Positions 43,829 through 57,432 of a stretch of 64,000 nucleotides of DNA are shown in pieces (the first letter of the stretch is position 1; the number at the start of each line of letters is the position of its first letter). The position numbers and the translations under genes were made by a program. The stretch covers positions 26,852,514 through 26,916,513 of the forward strand of contig CM065687.1 in assembly GCA_017654935.2 (NCBI GenBank), given 5' to 3'. This DNA is from Phymorhynchus buccinoides (Eukaryota; Mollusca; Gastropoda; Neogastropoda; Raphitomidae). Below the pieces are notes generated by a model that did no database searches, was not told the DNA's origin, and saw only the letters and a program-made list of their open reading frames with translations.

Positions 43829-44751
43829 CCCTCTTGTGCCTGACACTCTGTGCTCTCTATCACCTCTGAAATCCTAGCCCAAGGGACGTCACTCCGTACA
43901 AAAGGGGGGCGGGGTAGCGTCAGAAAAATAATAAAATAAAATATACCCTGGCAGATTTTGTGTGTTTTTTTGTTTTGAATGTGTTGCCGAGATGTCTGTC
44001 TGATTTGCAAAATGAATTTCAAGATGTTATGGGGATGCATGGCTCCACACAAAAAATCTAAATGCCAAAGTGTATTCGCAAACTGCATTCACTAGTCATT
44101 CACTGCCTACTTTTGCAGACTGGTGAAGCCTAAGACGACTGAAATGGAAATGTAGATCAAAATCATTCACTTACCCTTTCACTTCACGATCTTATAATTC
44201 CTATCTTTCACAAAAAAAAGGAATTTTCATCGCTGTCATCACTCAGTGGATGCAATAACGACTCATCATCCATGATGTAAAAGTCGGGAAAATGCTGATG
44301 TCAGTAACACGACTTCAAAAATTCGCATCGATCGAACAAAAACAAGCTCGCTGCCGAAATAGGTCAGAATACACTCCTTGCTCATCACTTCGCGATCTCA
44401 TAAGTCCCATCTTTCACAAAAATACGACTATTCATTGCTTTCCTCAGTCAATGGACGCCATAACTGTTCGTCATCCATATTGGAAAAATCGCGAAAATGC
44501 CGAAATCGGTCACTAATTTTCAAAAATTCATATATTTCAAATCAATCGGCCTAGAAGCCATTGCAAGCAACAGGACAGAAGTGTAATCTATAGCGAAAGC
44601 GAGGCTGAAGCGCTCATGTGACTGCCATGTGATAGAAACAAAAAGGAAGCGCCCAAACTGGCCACGTGGAATCCGTACGTTCCCGAACGTTCTCAGCATT
44701 TCTGATCCGATTTTTTTCTGAACGTTCATGAACATTCACCACACAAGAGAG
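43829..44751. mobile_element. TTAA-flanked element, TIR CCCTCTTGTG
   Basis: TTAA at 43825-43828 and 44752-44755, ends CCCTCTTGTGCC and CCACACAAGAGAG (one early mismatch). An internal tandem duplication of about 220 bp (44160-44335 and 44379-44545) is visible. No transposase frame. Confidence 0.75.
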
Positions 44752-44755
44752 TTAA

Positions 44756-45845
44756 TAAAGCAAAGTCTTAAAAACAATTTACCAATGTGCGATACCTTTG
44801 TTTCAATGTCTTTCCTTGAACATAATCATAGGTACAAAATCTCAGATTGAAAGTGATTCTCTCAGATTGGGATCAGTGTTCACCTTGGTGGACATTTTGC
44901 TTTGCCCAACGGTTTTGGTCAGGTGAAAAATTACGAAAATTTGCTACAGAAGTGTCATAATAATGGTCTATCTCATGACATAACTTGCATTTCTGTGATA
45001 TCCACAGAATCTCCACACCCAGAAACTTATAAAGAATCCCTCGTAAGACTAAAAATGCGTAAGTTCATTTCTTTTGACATGTAATAATCACTGTGCTTAC
45101 AATATAAAATGCTTGTGTTCATTGCAGTACTTTGTTTTGTTTTGCACTTGGGATTTTGTTCGGATGAGTAATACAAGCTACGTTGATTAAATCCCCTACC
45201 CATCACCCCCTAACCCCTAACTGCTACAGCATAGAGATTTTTAAAAATCAATTTTTGATTTAAGCATTGGTTCCTTTCATATTTGTTAAATCATATAAGA
45301 AAATCTATTCTTTTCTTCTTTTTTTTGTGAGGCAGCAGTTTTTGCAATTGTGTTCATTTGATGATTGATTTGATTGTTTGCCTGCATCATAGGCACTTTG
45401 TCATTTTTTGAAAAAACTGCACAATTATACGGTCGAGTCCAGTTGTCCACTTGGTGGACTGTTTCTGTGTACAGTTATTGTTGTTTTGCCTTATGTTATT
45501 ATTGTGGATAGTAAAAAGAACAAGACTTTGTATTTATTGAAAAGAAACTGTGCTTGTTTGTTCAGTTTGCATCTTTAGACATTTGTCTGATTATAGATAA
45601 GCTGGGTGGGTTTTTTTCCAGTAAACCACATTTTCCCATCTTGTGCTTTGTGTTTTCTCTGTGTGTCATTCAAAATCTATTATATGTTTGTTTTTTAAAT
45701 ATCTCTGTCCTGAGATGGCAGGGTTGTAACTGTATGTGACAAGATTTGATTTTAGATCTGTTTTCACACATTCTTTCGTAAACATGTATGTTGGCATGCA
45801 ACCATCAGGTTAATACTGAACTGGTAAACACACATATATACGTCT
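44756..45845. other. Intergenic, nothing recognised
   Basis: AT- and T-rich sequence between convergent ZC3HC1 and UBE2H. It begins with AATAAAG (44754), a possible but unproven poly-A signal for a ZC3HC1 transcript. Confidence 0.35.
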
Positions 45846-46385
45846 CCTTCTTCTTCTTCTTCTTCTTCTTCTTCAATGGTCGATTCTGTTTGGCAAAGTG
45901 TCAGACCTTCGAACTTCGTGGTGGCGACTGGTCTGTAGATCTGATGCTTTGCCTTCTTCTTCTGCGTTCCCAGTCCAAATAAAAAGGCCACAATGGGTAA
46001 GGTATGTATGTGTCAGTTTTCAATTTTCACTGGTATCCCTGCTGCATACAGCCGATGCATTACGATTTCGGAGGAGCTCAAAGGAGAAAAGTTTATTTGG
46101 AAGATTTTTTTTTTTAAACAGGAGAATTTGGGCGGGCCAATAAGTCAGAAAGATAGTCGATGACCGTAAGCAAAGGAAAAAGGCAGTCAAAGAGAGTGGC
46201 AGATTAGAGGAAGTTATAAGTACAGAAGTTGGGGAACTATTTTTATGAAAGACCCCCCGGTATCCCCACAGGGAGAGACTCGTGGAGGAGGTGGGGTCGT
46301 CCAGCTCCGCGTATGGAGGCATGAGGCATCCACCCACTGCTCCGGATGCTTTGCCAAACAGAATTGACCACTGAAGAAGAAAAAG
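45846..46385 (+). repeat. Dispersed repeat R inside a terminal inverted pair
   Basis: (CTT)n, then TGGTCGATTCTGTTTGGCAA at 45877; the inverse GCTTTGCCAAACAGAATTGA at 46348 and a GAAGAAG tail. Repeat R (45950-46340) sits between. It may be one composite element. Confidence 0.65.
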
Positions 46386-46840
46386 AACTGTTCAAAACAA
46401 CACTGAGCACTGGACAACGGGTTGAACCCAAAATGTGATTTATTTTGTTCTTTTTTTGGGTTATTAAATCTTTTCTTTTGGGTTTCAATTTCGACTCTGT
46501 TTTAATTTGTTGTGAATTTTATTGAACCCAGCAGTCATCTTCGTTTCTTCAAATAGTTCAAAACAAATTCATAAACATTAAAGTAGTACCCAAACTAAAC
46601 GTAAGTCAGTTTATGATTTTGCAGAAAATATGACCTTGCAGAAAGCATCCAGTTTATTTTACTTCAAACAAAATTAATAAATAATAATAAATACCTCACC
46701 CAGTTGCAATCGCCTAGTGTTCACTCGCTCTCCAGATACTGAACAAATATCCTTCAGTCTAAAGTGCCACCCTGCCCTAATATGTCCTACACATTTTTTT
46801 CTTGTTGGCATAGAAAGCATTCAGATTATATCGTCTTTAA
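46386..46840. other. Intergenic, nothing recognised
   Basis: AT-rich, no paired ends and no coding signal. Confidence 0.35.
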
Positions 46841-47045
46841 AGGGGCACCCTGACGGATGCGTTTTTGCAAGAAACGCGTCGAGGTCACCAGAGCCTTTTC
46901 AAGGATCGGAACACTCGCTTTGCTCTGGTTTCCTAGAAATCAAACCGTCAAAACAGCGATTCCTCCTTGGTGGTGGAGTTGCCGGTGGAGTTTTCCTGGT
47001 GAACTCCACATGTTTCTTGCAAAACATATCCATCAGGGTGCCCCT
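46841..47045. mobile_element. TTAA MITE, TIR AGGGGCACCCTGAYGG
   Basis: TTAA at 46837-46840 and 47046-47049; ends AGGGGCACCCTGACGGATG and CATCAGGGTGCCCCT. A related, longer copy lies at 56880-57432. Shared inner blocks include GCTCTGGTTTCCTA and AACAGCGATTCCT. Confidence 0.88.
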
Positions 47046-47522
47046 TTAAGGAACCTTAGTTTCACTATTTTATCTTCTTTTAAAAAAAAATAGATTGAAG
47101 ACAGAGGAGCTATTATTTGAACAATACATTGTGCATGTTGTCAATTAAAAAGAAACTTAAGCTTTTTAACTTCAGCACAAATTTACCCACAAATTTAATT
47201 ACATGTTCTTCATCTAAGGCCTTTATGACTACAATAAATGTCAACATTTATTTATTTCACTTTGTGGGCATGTTAATTTATATGAAAATTGTCCTTAATA
47301 AATAAGAATGGAGAAACAAATTTCATGCATCCAAATAGGACATTTTCAAATGTAATGGATTGCTGCTTGGTTGATACCCGGGCGCGGTTGATACCCGGGT
47401 GCCTCCACAATCTTTCATCAAAATCTGTTCCAAAGGATAGAATTTGGCGGTTGAAATGAAAGAAAGTATCTGGCAATTTATCACATTCCAAACAGAATTA
47501 CATCTGTGAATACAGGGGAGAA
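47046..47522. other. Intergenic, nothing recognised
   Basis: AT-rich. A small direct repeat, GGTTGATACCCGGG, occurs twice at 47370-47400. Confidence 0.35.
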
Positions 47523-47615
47523 CTGATAACTCAAAAACGGATAACTCAAAAACGGATAACCCACTGATAACTCAAAAACGGATAACCCACTGATAACTCA
47601 AAAACGGATAACCCC
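47523..47615. repeat. Short tandem array GATAACTCAAAAACG
   Basis: Five units of a 15-bp motif, some followed by GATAACCCACT. Confidence 0.9.
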
Positions 47616-49009
47616 CAAACACTGGACAAATCGCAATAATTTTTGGACCCAGTATAATAACCTATGTGTTGAGAAGTCTTTTTAACTCAAAATACTGGCT
47701 ATCTCAAAGTAAAATTTCAGTCCCTTCAATTTTGACTTAAGCAATTTTTACTGTACATATTGATATACATGTATTACAAATCGTGGATACTTCTACAATA
47801 AAAAGCAAATGCCGAATTCAATACATTTTATTCTGCACACACAAGAACACAGCACCACAACTCATTCCATTAGGTTCAGTTTTCTTTATTTGTTAGTACA
47901 TAATGGCCAATAAAACAGTTCAAATAATATTATACATACAAGAGTTCCATAACAGAATATAGAACGATCACAAATGGCAGTCAACTCGCGCACAAAGCAT
48001 CGTAACTATCAGCCGGGCTGAAGAAGCAGGCAAACAGTGTTCAAACTGGAGTAAGACAAGATTCCCTTCACGATGCTGTATTATACAGTATGTGAATGGA
48101 GCACTTAACACACTAAAGAAGAGATTCTGTAGCATGCACACACTTTCACGCACTCGCCACAAAAAATAATCTACAATCCACACACATGAATGTTTAAACC
48201 ATCCCCTCAATATCTTGCCAACATGCAGGCAATTTTTTTACAGGATTTCAATTCATACCCAAACAAGAATCTGTTTATAAAATTAAATACAAGGATCTAT
48301 AAGCATGTACAATTCATTTTAAGGTTCACATTTTTCAGGGAATTTGCAGTAAAAATATCAAAATGAAAGATCAGGAAGGGAACACAATAAAAGATAATTT
48401 AACAGGAGAAACAGAAAGGTAATGAACTGCAGAATGTTTTACATGCTAACGGATGAATAAAAAAAATAATGCCCTAACCTTATTACACATGTACTTCCGA
48501 ACTCTTAGAATTTCAGGGAATTTTGTTAACAGGAGCACTTGTATATTTTTGTGATTGATCACTCACTTATTGTTAGGTTGTATATCTAGAGCAACATAAG
48601 ACCTAAAAAAAATTATAATAGAGGGTCCAGTTCTTACTTCTTTAATTTTATATGCGACTGAATTTTATTTCAACGTTTTGAACCATTGAAGTCTGTCTAT
48701 ACCACCCTTTTTTTAAACAATGTAGACCATGTTCATTAAGTATATCATTCAAATGTGCAACTTTCTCATTCTCAATGCTAACTTCTCACATTACACAAAA
48801 AGCATGTTAAAAAATTAAACTTTATAAGTACATTTTATTACTGTTGTTTCCTTTTCTCCTTCATTATTTCCAATATTATATATACTCAAACACATTATAG
48901 TATTTCCAATGTTGCTGCTTATTGGTGTTGTTTAAAAAGTTTGAGAATGATGTGTTTTGTGTGTAGTTGTAAAGTCAGCACAGTGAATGTGATCAAACTG
49001 AACTATACT
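47616..49009. other. AT-rich sequence, possible distal UBE2H 3' UTR
   Basis: Minus-strand AATAAA motifs lie near 47831 and 47890. If used, they would end a UBE2H transcript about 11 kb after its stop codon. This is inference; vertebrate UBE2H also has a long 3' UTR, but transcript data are needed. Confidence 0.25.
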
Positions 49010-49013
49010 TTAA

Positions 49014-49254
49014 CCCTTTCACCGCCAACGTCGCATTTATGCACCACAATGGTTTAACAACCACGTCACTTAAAGGCATCAAATCAGGACCTGTTATCCG
49101 AAGACCCTATTTTCTTAATTTTGGGAGGTAAGGAAAGGCTTAATGTTATACATTTCACAGAGGAATTCTCAATATTGCAGATAAATGTTTTTCGCCACCC
49201 AGTTAACAATAATGGTATCTTTTTTTTGCTGAAAAATGGCTGGCGGCGAAAGGG
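49014..49254. mobile_element. TTAA MITE 'CCCTTTCACCGCCA' copy 6
   Basis: TTAA at 49010-49013 and 49255-49258, both ends intact. Confidence 0.93.
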
Positions 49255-49441
49255 TTAAATCAGATGTACGTCCATACCTAACAAAGGTACCCCCATTATG
49301 AATTTTGTGAACAAGCTTTTCACAAATCACACATTTCTAAAACATTTTTGTTATTATTCTCTTAAAAGAACCATAAAAACCAGATTTGAACTTTGCCAAC
49401 TATGGAAAAACATTGGATTTAAAAACCAGTCCTCATAAAAA

Positions 49442-49612
49442 TACCGTATTTTAAGGACTACAAGGCACATCTGATTATAAGGCGCACCCCCCAAATTTTA
49501 CACAAAATTCAGATTATGTTATATTTTCTTACTATATTATCAGTCACATTATAAGGCGCAGGGATCTCAGTCTAGGAAAAAAGTATTGCCATATAGTCCG
49601 TAAAATACGGTA
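49442..49612. mobile_element. TA-target MITE (CCGTATTTTACGG family), copy 3
   Basis: TACCGTATTTTAAGGACTAC and inverse CCGTAAAATACGGTA. Interior GGCGCACCCCCCAAATTTTA is shared with the copy at 59115. Confidence 0.9.
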
Positions 49613-51071
49613 TTCCAAAGATGATCGAAACAAACATTCTCTCACACACACACACACACAGGGAGGGTATTCACTGTTGTTGTTTTTCCAAAGTATGCAC
49701 TCTTTTCTACAAAGCATATAATTCCAAAGGTACACATGCATGCCTAAAGATGGTTATGCATAATGCTGAAACATTCATCATCAAATTTCTCACAAAAGGA
49801 TAAAAAAAAACCAGGAAAAAGTACACCACTTAACACTGAACAAGGGAACAAAAGTGAAAAATTCAAAACTCTAAATGTTTATTTAATATCATTTAATGTT
49901 ATGGAGTTCAAACCTGTAACTGTCAATTTATTGCATCTTACTTAATTTCATTCGCCTTGGCATTACTGGCTGTGTCAGACCAATTGACATAAGCTAGAAC
50001 ACCAAGGCTACATCAAAATGTTCTGCATAGTTATGTGGGGATTGTCTTTAGCCATGGCAAGCTCCTAGCATAACATCATCAGTCCCAAATCTTCCAAAGT
50101 TGGAGTGTGGCTGCCTACATGGTGGGGTAATCAAAAACAGTCACACACGTAATGTTCTCATCCCTAGTTGGTGCATTTGTACCATAGTGTACAATTGCTT
50201 CGGCTGTTGGGATGATCCCTGGAGTCTTTAAGCCAAGGAACGACAACAACAACTCAATTTCATGGTGTTCAAACACTAATACTCTGCTTTTTTAATATTT
50301 AATTTCATGACGTTCAAACACAAAATTGACAACGCAGATTACCGAATGTTATTTTATTGCTTGGTATTCCCACAAAAAAAGTGTTGATGCTTATTAAATG
50401 TTATTTAACTTCATGGTACTTAAGCATAAAACAATTAAGTGCTTATTGACAGTTACTATATTTAATGTCATGATCTTCAAGCACAGTAACCTATTAAAAG
50501 TCATAATCTGATGACATTCAGGCAAAACATTTTTTTTTAATGTTACTATGTAACTTCATGGCGCTCGTGTTAATGAAGGGTGGTACTAAATACTGCTTCA
50601 AACCCGTTTTTTCGTGTAATTTCAACAAGAGATGTTGCTCATTGCTTCGTTTGATCCATTTTTTCTCCATATTTTGTGCAAATGATCCATAATACTTTTT
50701 GAGTGAAAACTACATTCATCAAAGGCCTCAAAAAATTATCATGAAACAGTTAAAGAAATGTTTTTTTTATGTCTATCATAACACAAAATAAGAGTGGTGT
50801 GTGTGTGTGTGTGTGTGTGAAGAAACAAGGGAGGCAAGAAAAAAACAAAAACTGGAGTGGGGGAAAGATGTATGTTATAGCCACAGTGTTCTCCCTACAT
50901 TATCAAATTACATGTATGCAGTTAAAAAGCAGATAAGGCAGCAAAATCAAGACTCAACAGAATGGGAGTTAAATTGCAAAATAATGAAACAATGAATAAG
51001 AGGCAACAATGCATAATGATTATGTAATGTTCGCAAGACGGTAGTACTATAACTCTACAACTATATAAAAT
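49613..51071. other. AT-rich sequence, little recognised
   Basis: Contains the CAA-tailed repeat end at 50204-50260 (shared with 12-60) and a GT tract at 50793-50818. Several loosely similar TTAATGT-TTCATGG-CTTCAAGCAC lines at 50250-50530 hint at an old tandem repeat. Confidence 0.4.
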
Positions 51072-51249
51072 GGCAAATGTTAAGAGAAGCTCCCTCCTCT
51101 GCCCCTTCCATTCATTTCAGATGGTTTCAGGTTAGGGTTAGAAATAGGGTTTGGGATAGGATTAGGGTCAGCTTAGTCATCAACTTCCATTATTTTTTTG
51201 TTTATTTGAATGGAAGGGGCAGAGGCGGGAGCTTTTCTTAACATTTGCC
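51072..51249. mobile_element. MITE with telomere-like loop
   Basis: Ends GGCAAATGTTAAGAGAAGCT and, inverted, the same with small changes (arms about 40 bp). The loop reads GGTTAGGGTTAGAAATAGGG then TTTGGGATAGGATTAGGG. Half of a second copy is at 29660-29785. Confidence 0.82.
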
Positions 51250-52614
51250 TTTAAAACTTGGCAGAATCTCTCAGGCTCTACAGGGAAGTTAACAATACAT
51301 TTCAATTGTGTGTTTTTTTATAAGAGCAAATTGTATAGCGTGTTAAGCAGAACAATCATTCAGCATAATGTACTGTTTGCATTTGCCCTCACCTACAATG
51401 CTAATGCAAATAAGCCCATTTTAAAAGCAGATCTGAAAAATTCACTGAACTTACTTTCCAACAATTTTCAACATGAACACTGACTCATAAAACAAACTGT
51501 CCAGAGAGTTTATAAATCTGCCAAGTTGCGTTTGGTTAGACGTAAGTTGTTGTTGTTTTTTTAATTGATTTGTGTTGAGCACAAAATTAGTAAAAGCTAA
51601 GCCTTTCCTTTGAATTTTGAAAAAAACCAAAACTTTTTTAACTAAAGGTTAACTGTCATGGGGCACTATTCAATCTTACCAATATCATATTCAACAGCAT
51701 ATTCTACGTTTTTTAAAGGGAAATAATAGAATCTGCTAAATACAACTCTTAAACATGATCGAAAATGCCACCACCAAGACGGGGGGAGAAAAACAGAAAT
51801 GAGAGCATAGGGGTGTTTCTCTAATAACGATAACAAGCTATTAACATCACAATAGCTCTGATCACAGATGACATCAAGACACAGCAAAACATAGTCTAAA
51901 ATATCATTTAGTTCTAAAAACAAGCACCAGGTCTTTAAAACATTTTCTTCAGATTGACTTTTTTCCCCAATAAGATCCATTCTGGAAAAAAATTAAGTGA
52001 AAAAATAAGGGTCTAACCACACCTTGAGGGTCAATCAGATAAATGGTAAACATGCTTTAAAATGACAACTGTCTTACCAGTTAAAAAGTTTATAATAATG
52101 GTAAAGTGAAAAGAACACATAACAGTAAAAGACACACACACACACACACAGATAAAACTTTACATGTGTTAGGTATTTCCGCTGGATGATACCAAGGGGT
52201 TCTCAACAATAACTAAAAGCCTCAATTTGTACATCATGATCTTTCTGTCTCAAATGGTTTTTTAGAAAAATTATCCACGCAAACACCACGTTTCTAACAG
52301 AAGATGAAAAGGACTTTAATGATAGCAAGAATTTTAAAACTTTTAAAATAACTGACAATGAAAGCTGGTGTCATTCATTAATTTCCAACGGTTGTCTTTG
52401 AAGACGGTCTATCTTGACACACATTTTTGCTATCGACAAAACTATCAAATTTGGGTTTTCAATTTAAAAACAAGGTTTTAGACATCAGGCTTAAATACCT
52501 TTTCTTATTTTTATAAGTAATCTTTACAACAAGAAAAAAGCAAGAACAGTCTGTTGTCTTCAATTTCTCTTCATCTGTGATTTAATCAAAAACAATGTTT
52601 GTTTCAACCTATTA
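51250..52614. other. AT-rich sequence, nothing recognised
   Basis: A short CA tract at 52133-52150. The 104-codon minus frame at 51666-51980 has no family resemblance and typical AT-rich composition. Confidence 0.35.
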
Positions 52615-53045
52615 CAATAGCAAAGACTGTTACAATAGGAATTGTTCGGAAATAATTAAGGGGAGTAATTTCTTGGTGCATGGGAGTGATCTCGCCTAAT
52701 TCAATCGGTCAAACAGGGGAAGTTGCTCTACCTTCAGGTAGATCCCCAGCCATCGTCTTGTGTGTTTGAGGATACACACAGCATGTAGAACGCAGTGCGT
52801 CATTCTAAATTTGATGTATATTTATATTTTTACGTCACAGTTTGCAAGTTCTATCATTTTGTAGCAACTGGCCACCCCTTATTTTTCAACAAAAAAAGAT
52901 GTTTGCTGACTGGAATCCTGCGGTTTCAAGCTTCGACGCAATGCCGCCATGGTTGCCTGGTTGGACTGAGTAAGTCGAGGTAATCAACTCTAATTTTCAC
53001 AAAGTGCTCTTCCCTAGTTTTTTCTCGCCAAAAATCATCTATTGG
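52615..53045. repeat. Dispersed repeat V, about 400 bp, copy 1
   Basis: Blocks AATTCAATCGGTCAAACAGG, GCAACTGGCCACCCCTTATT and CAACTCTAATTTTCACAAAG recur in order at 60757-61157. The ends are AGGAATTGTTC and ATCTATTGG. No tRNA-like head or coding frame. Confidence 0.85.
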
Positions 53046-55564
53046 TGCTAGTGTTTGTAAATATTTAACCAAAATGAAGGTGACATCATTTAATTACTAA
53101 ATAACAACATTTCAGCTTAAGTTTTCTACATGGCATTAGATAATGCATGTTCACGTGAAAATAATACAAGATTACTGCATCCAGACAAGATACCATAAAA
53201 AGACAAACAATCAGAGAGGAAGTGACCAGTAATCCAAACATTGAGCGAACTAAATAATTAATGCAAAGCATGACAAAAGGATTAAGCAAACAGGGCGGTG
53301 TCTTGGCAGGAAACGATTAGTTCAAATATTTAAGCCTCTACTCAGTGAATGCATGAATAGTGGAATTCTCGGATGAAGAGGGCATATTACCAACATTTTG
53401 GAACTTGTTAATGTTATACATCCTTGTCCTTTTCCATTTCACACTGGAAAATACAGAACACTCAAAAAGAAAAAAAGGGATCATATTTGATTGATACGTG
53501 ATGGAGAACTATATCATTTCTTCTCTTGTGCTGAGTAACATAACAAGTGGACACGCTATTCGAGTTGTACTGCACTAGTTAAACCTTGAAAGTATTTTTA
53601 TTGAGTCATCACCTCCATTACAGTGTCCTACATAAATATACCAATCATTCATATAGAATGCTCTTTATACAAGACCTAAAAATTTTCACAAAATTTAAAA
53701 TAAAAGAACCCTACAGTATTATCCATCCCATCTTGCCTTTAGAATCTCATTTTAACATAACTCAAGATGTTGAAAACTTTATGAACAGGCTTCCGTTTAA
53801 ATGAATGTAAAGAAAAGAAAATTGCTGATATTGTACAGAAAAAAAAGAATCTTCTAATTAACAGTAAGTGGGAACTAACTTATTGTACACAAACTAAAAG
53901 AGTAATCCGCTCTATCATCCATCAATGCTTCCTATCAAAATGAAATGATCAATATGTATAGAACTGATTACCATTACTCTAAATCTCTTTGAATGAAAAA
54001 AAGAATAAAAAATATCTTTGCAGAAAAATAAATCTATAATGAGGCAGACACACTAAATTCCAACAGAATACCCACAGAGAAGTATGTTTTCCTCTCTTTT
54101 AAAACCAAACATATAATCAGAGCAGGTTAAGATGAGAGAAAACTAAAATCTGCTTCCAGCAGGGGAACTAATTCTAAACACACCTAGCAGGGGAACTAAT
54201 TTCAAACACACCTTCCACTCCACCTACTGTGAGGGCACTATTTATGCATACAAAAAATAACATGCTTACTGCACACATTTTGACCACATAAAACTCCATT
54301 CTTTCATCCATCGACACAATTATTCAATGCATTAAAACGTAAAAGCATTTTCTCTTTTTATCTCCATCAACCACCCGGAAGAATTGTAAAAAAAAAAAAA
54401 AAGTGTTACGCTATATCTGTGAACACACCTTGTCTCCCGTGTTACAACATTAACAGACATTAGCAATGAGGCAAGTTTAATCATATAAAAAAAAACCCCA
54501 CAATTAACGAATTCCCTTTTTTCTCAGAAGGTATCCCATAACACACTCCATCCTTGATCTAATTCTGCATTGCAAGTCTCAAACTTTGGGATACCTATAT
54601 AGTAATGCACCATTCAAGATGACACTTGTACCACAGACATATATCTGACATATACCATAGATATATCTGACATATCTTCTTGTGTTCACTCAGGCGATGC
54701 CTACAAGACAGCTAGCTCTATATGCTTTAAAATCATGTAAAACTTGCATTCAAAGTCCCTACAAAGATGATTTTACCTGCTAAGGGTTTGAATTTGTTTT
54801 TCAAATTAGACTAGATGTCATGCATGCTAAATGCCATTGCTGTTTGTAATTGTTTCTTGTTTGTTTTTTCAATAATGCAAGAGGTTAAAATACAAGCCTC
54901 AAGCCAAAACTATATGTTTTAAGCTTTGTTTTGTTTTCAAATCCAATCAGTTCATAAGAATTAAGACACAGGAACCTGAATTGTACTGTCCTTTTAATCA
55001 CTCTATGCATTTGAAATAAACCAATGACATCTGAACCATGTGGATTTTCCATCGACTCACAAGTAAAATCATGCACTGAAGTTTGAACTAACCCCCAAGC
55101 TTGTTGTTCGAGCTTGCATTACAGTACACAATTTAACATGTGGATAATTTATTAAAGTGGACACCCTTGCATGTTTGCCCGCCTCTTTTCTGGCCCTACT
55201 ATTGCAAGTATGTTTTGTGGGTTTTTAAAAAAAACTGTTTTTCACCAAATACATTTTTCATGACACCTTACAAATTTTAGGTGTAAACATCTTTGGTGAA
55301 AGTTCAACCTGACTAGAGAATGACTACATGACTGAATGAAACAAAACGACAGAACCCTGGCATGGTTTGTATTATGACCTGATGATTGAAAAGCAGCGAG
55401 GACCTATATTTGAGGTTTGAGTTAGGAGCTACAAGAATTTACATAAAATAAGGCAATGTAATGCAACATATCATAATACATAAAACAAAATAACAAAGTC
55501 CTACTTTGTGACGGGCTGTTACTGCAATTTGCAAGTTTACAGGCGGCTTAAGTTGTATGATAAT
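53046..55564. other. Long AT-rich stretch without recognised features
   Basis: I found no exon, RNA gene or mobile element ends in these 2.5 kb. A 30-bp direct duplication (AGCAGGGGAACTAATT) lies at 54158-54212. Low repeat density compared with the rest of the window could mean UBE2H 3' UTR or simply older sequence. Confidence 0.35.
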
Positions 55565-55800
55565 AGAGCTGAAATAGTCCAGAGGTAATGTGCTCGTCTA
55601 GGTAGCAAAGCAACGGGATGAATCCCAATTTGGGCAGAGTTGCATGGCGTTTTTTGTTTTTTGTTTTTGTTCCTCCACTAAATTTTAACTTGTGATCTTA
55701 ACACTTGTCTTTTGGATGCAATGATACATTGAAGTTCTATGAGCTGTGCATGCTTAGTGCACATTAAAGATTCCACAGAAGCAGAGGTTCCCTCAGGCAA
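55565..55800 (+). mobile_element. Decayed tRNA-like SINE
   Basis: GAAATAGTCCAGAGGTAATG resembles an A box and GGGATGAATCCC a damaged B box; an ATGCTTAGTGCACATTAAAG segment follows, as in tRNA-derived SINEs. Confidence 0.5.
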
Positions 55801-56100
55801 AATGTTGTATTAAAAAGCATAATTAAATATTCAAACAAATATACAATTATAAATGCAAAAAAATAGAGAAGATTTTGTTGAACTGGTGGTAATGCACTCA
55901 TCATGAGGAAGAAGGTACGTTTTCATTCCAAATTTTATAAAAATCAATCCATTAAAATAACAACAACAGACAATTCAGTAAAAATTTTACACCTCCAAAA
56001 GTAAACTCTGACCAGTGTTTGCAATTCACTCTATATTATTTACTGTCATCATTGTTTCCTTTATACAGTGGAACCTCCCTATTGAGACTTTCCCCATAAA

Positions 56101-56212
56101 GGTGGCACAGTGGTAGCACGTTCGCTTCGTGTCAAGTAAACCCGAGTTCGAACCTGGGTACAGGGGATTTTTTTCTCTCACTTTGCACTAGGCCTTACGG
56201 TCTGAACGTGGA

Positions 56213-56243
<31 letters not shown>

Positions 56244-56480
56244 CGTGTGCCCATGCACTTAGCATACGTTAAACCCAGTGGCAACGAAAAAGTTGTCATT
56301 TGGTCAAAATTTATCCCCCCCCCTTTCCTTCCTCATCAGTCACATATAAATCGCATGCATTTTTTTAAAAATTGGGTGGCGCGCCTCTGGCTGCGACGCG
56401 TTCTCCAGGTGGGAGCAACCCGAATTTCACAGAGACGCCTCTGTGACTATAAAGTACCTAATACCTACCTAATACCCTAA
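56101..56480 (+). mobile_element. SINE family 2, full-length copy
   Basis: A box GGTGGCACAGTGGTAGCACG, B box GAGTTCGAACC, AACGAAAAAGTTGTCATTTG, TCACAGAGACGCCTCTGTGA and a TACCTAATACC tail. ATAAAGG at 56096-56102 and 56590-56596 might be a duplication, though the right one is 110 bp past the tail. Confidence 0.85.
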
Positions 56481-56879
56481 GGATGTGTATGGTAAGAGAC
56501 ATCTGTGGAAGATTCTGGCGGTGTGACTCACAAAATGTTCACCGATTTGTGTCCCAATCATATCCGGATTACTGAGTGTCCACTTCCTTATAAAGGCCCT
56601 CCATATTACATGGGTGCAACTACACAAAATGAAACCTGAAAGGCCGGGGTCCAGGGGTAATGTCCCCCCTGCAGCTGAAGCAAAATAATAATTTATGAAG
56701 GTATTTTAGTTTGCATTTTCCACAATTTATACAAATGCTTATTTTAAAGTATTTCAAAAATACTGTAAACACACAAAGATCTTGTTTGACAGATTTTTTA
56801 AAAAGGAACTTCCTGTTCTGGTAAAATTCAAAAACAGGAAATCCTTGTATACCAGGAAAAGTTGCACCCATGCTATTAA

Positions 56880-57432
56880 AGATGGACCCTGGGGGGTGAG
56901 TTTTTGCAAGGAACACGTCGAGATCATCAGAAAGACAGCTTTAAGAAGGATCGGAAAACTCACTTTGCTCTGGTTTCCTATAAATCAAACTGTCAAAACA
57001 GCGATTCCTTCTTGGCGGAGATGCCGGAGAGAGAAGCCATTTTAGATGGGGTGGGTGGAGGCCAATCCCATTGTGGTTGAAGCTTTTTCCTTTTAGTAGT
57101 GCAGTAAAAACAAAAATGAAGCTATTTCCTTTGTTGTGAGCGAAACTCCTTTAGATAAACTATATAAAATTAAAAATAATAAAAATAAAAAGGCTTGTAT
57201 TGCAAAAAATATGTGCAAACAATTTGGTCTAAACTCAGGCGGCTATTAGAAAAGAGACGGCACACGCCTTCTCTTTCAGTGAAACAATCTGACTTCCAGC
57301 ACCTCCGCCAAGAAGGAATCGGTTTGATTTCTAGGAAACCAGAGCAAAGTGAGTGTTGCGATCTCTGCAAAGGGTGTTTTCACGGTGATCTCGATGTGTT
57401 TCTTGCAAAAACTCATCCGTCAGGGTCCACCT
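56880..57432. mobile_element. Fold-back TTAA element, arms about 150 bp
   Basis: Left arm 56880-57030 and right arm 57290-57432 are inverted copies (GCTCTGGTTTCCTA, GATTCCTTCTTGGCGGAG), with a loop of about 250 bp. The left flank is TTAA; the right has decayed to TTGC. Related to 46841-47045. Confidence 0.8.

Noticed and set aside
51666..51980. A 104-codon minus frame
   Set aside because: No recognisable motif, no supporting splice or poly-A signal, AT-rich composition like its surroundings.
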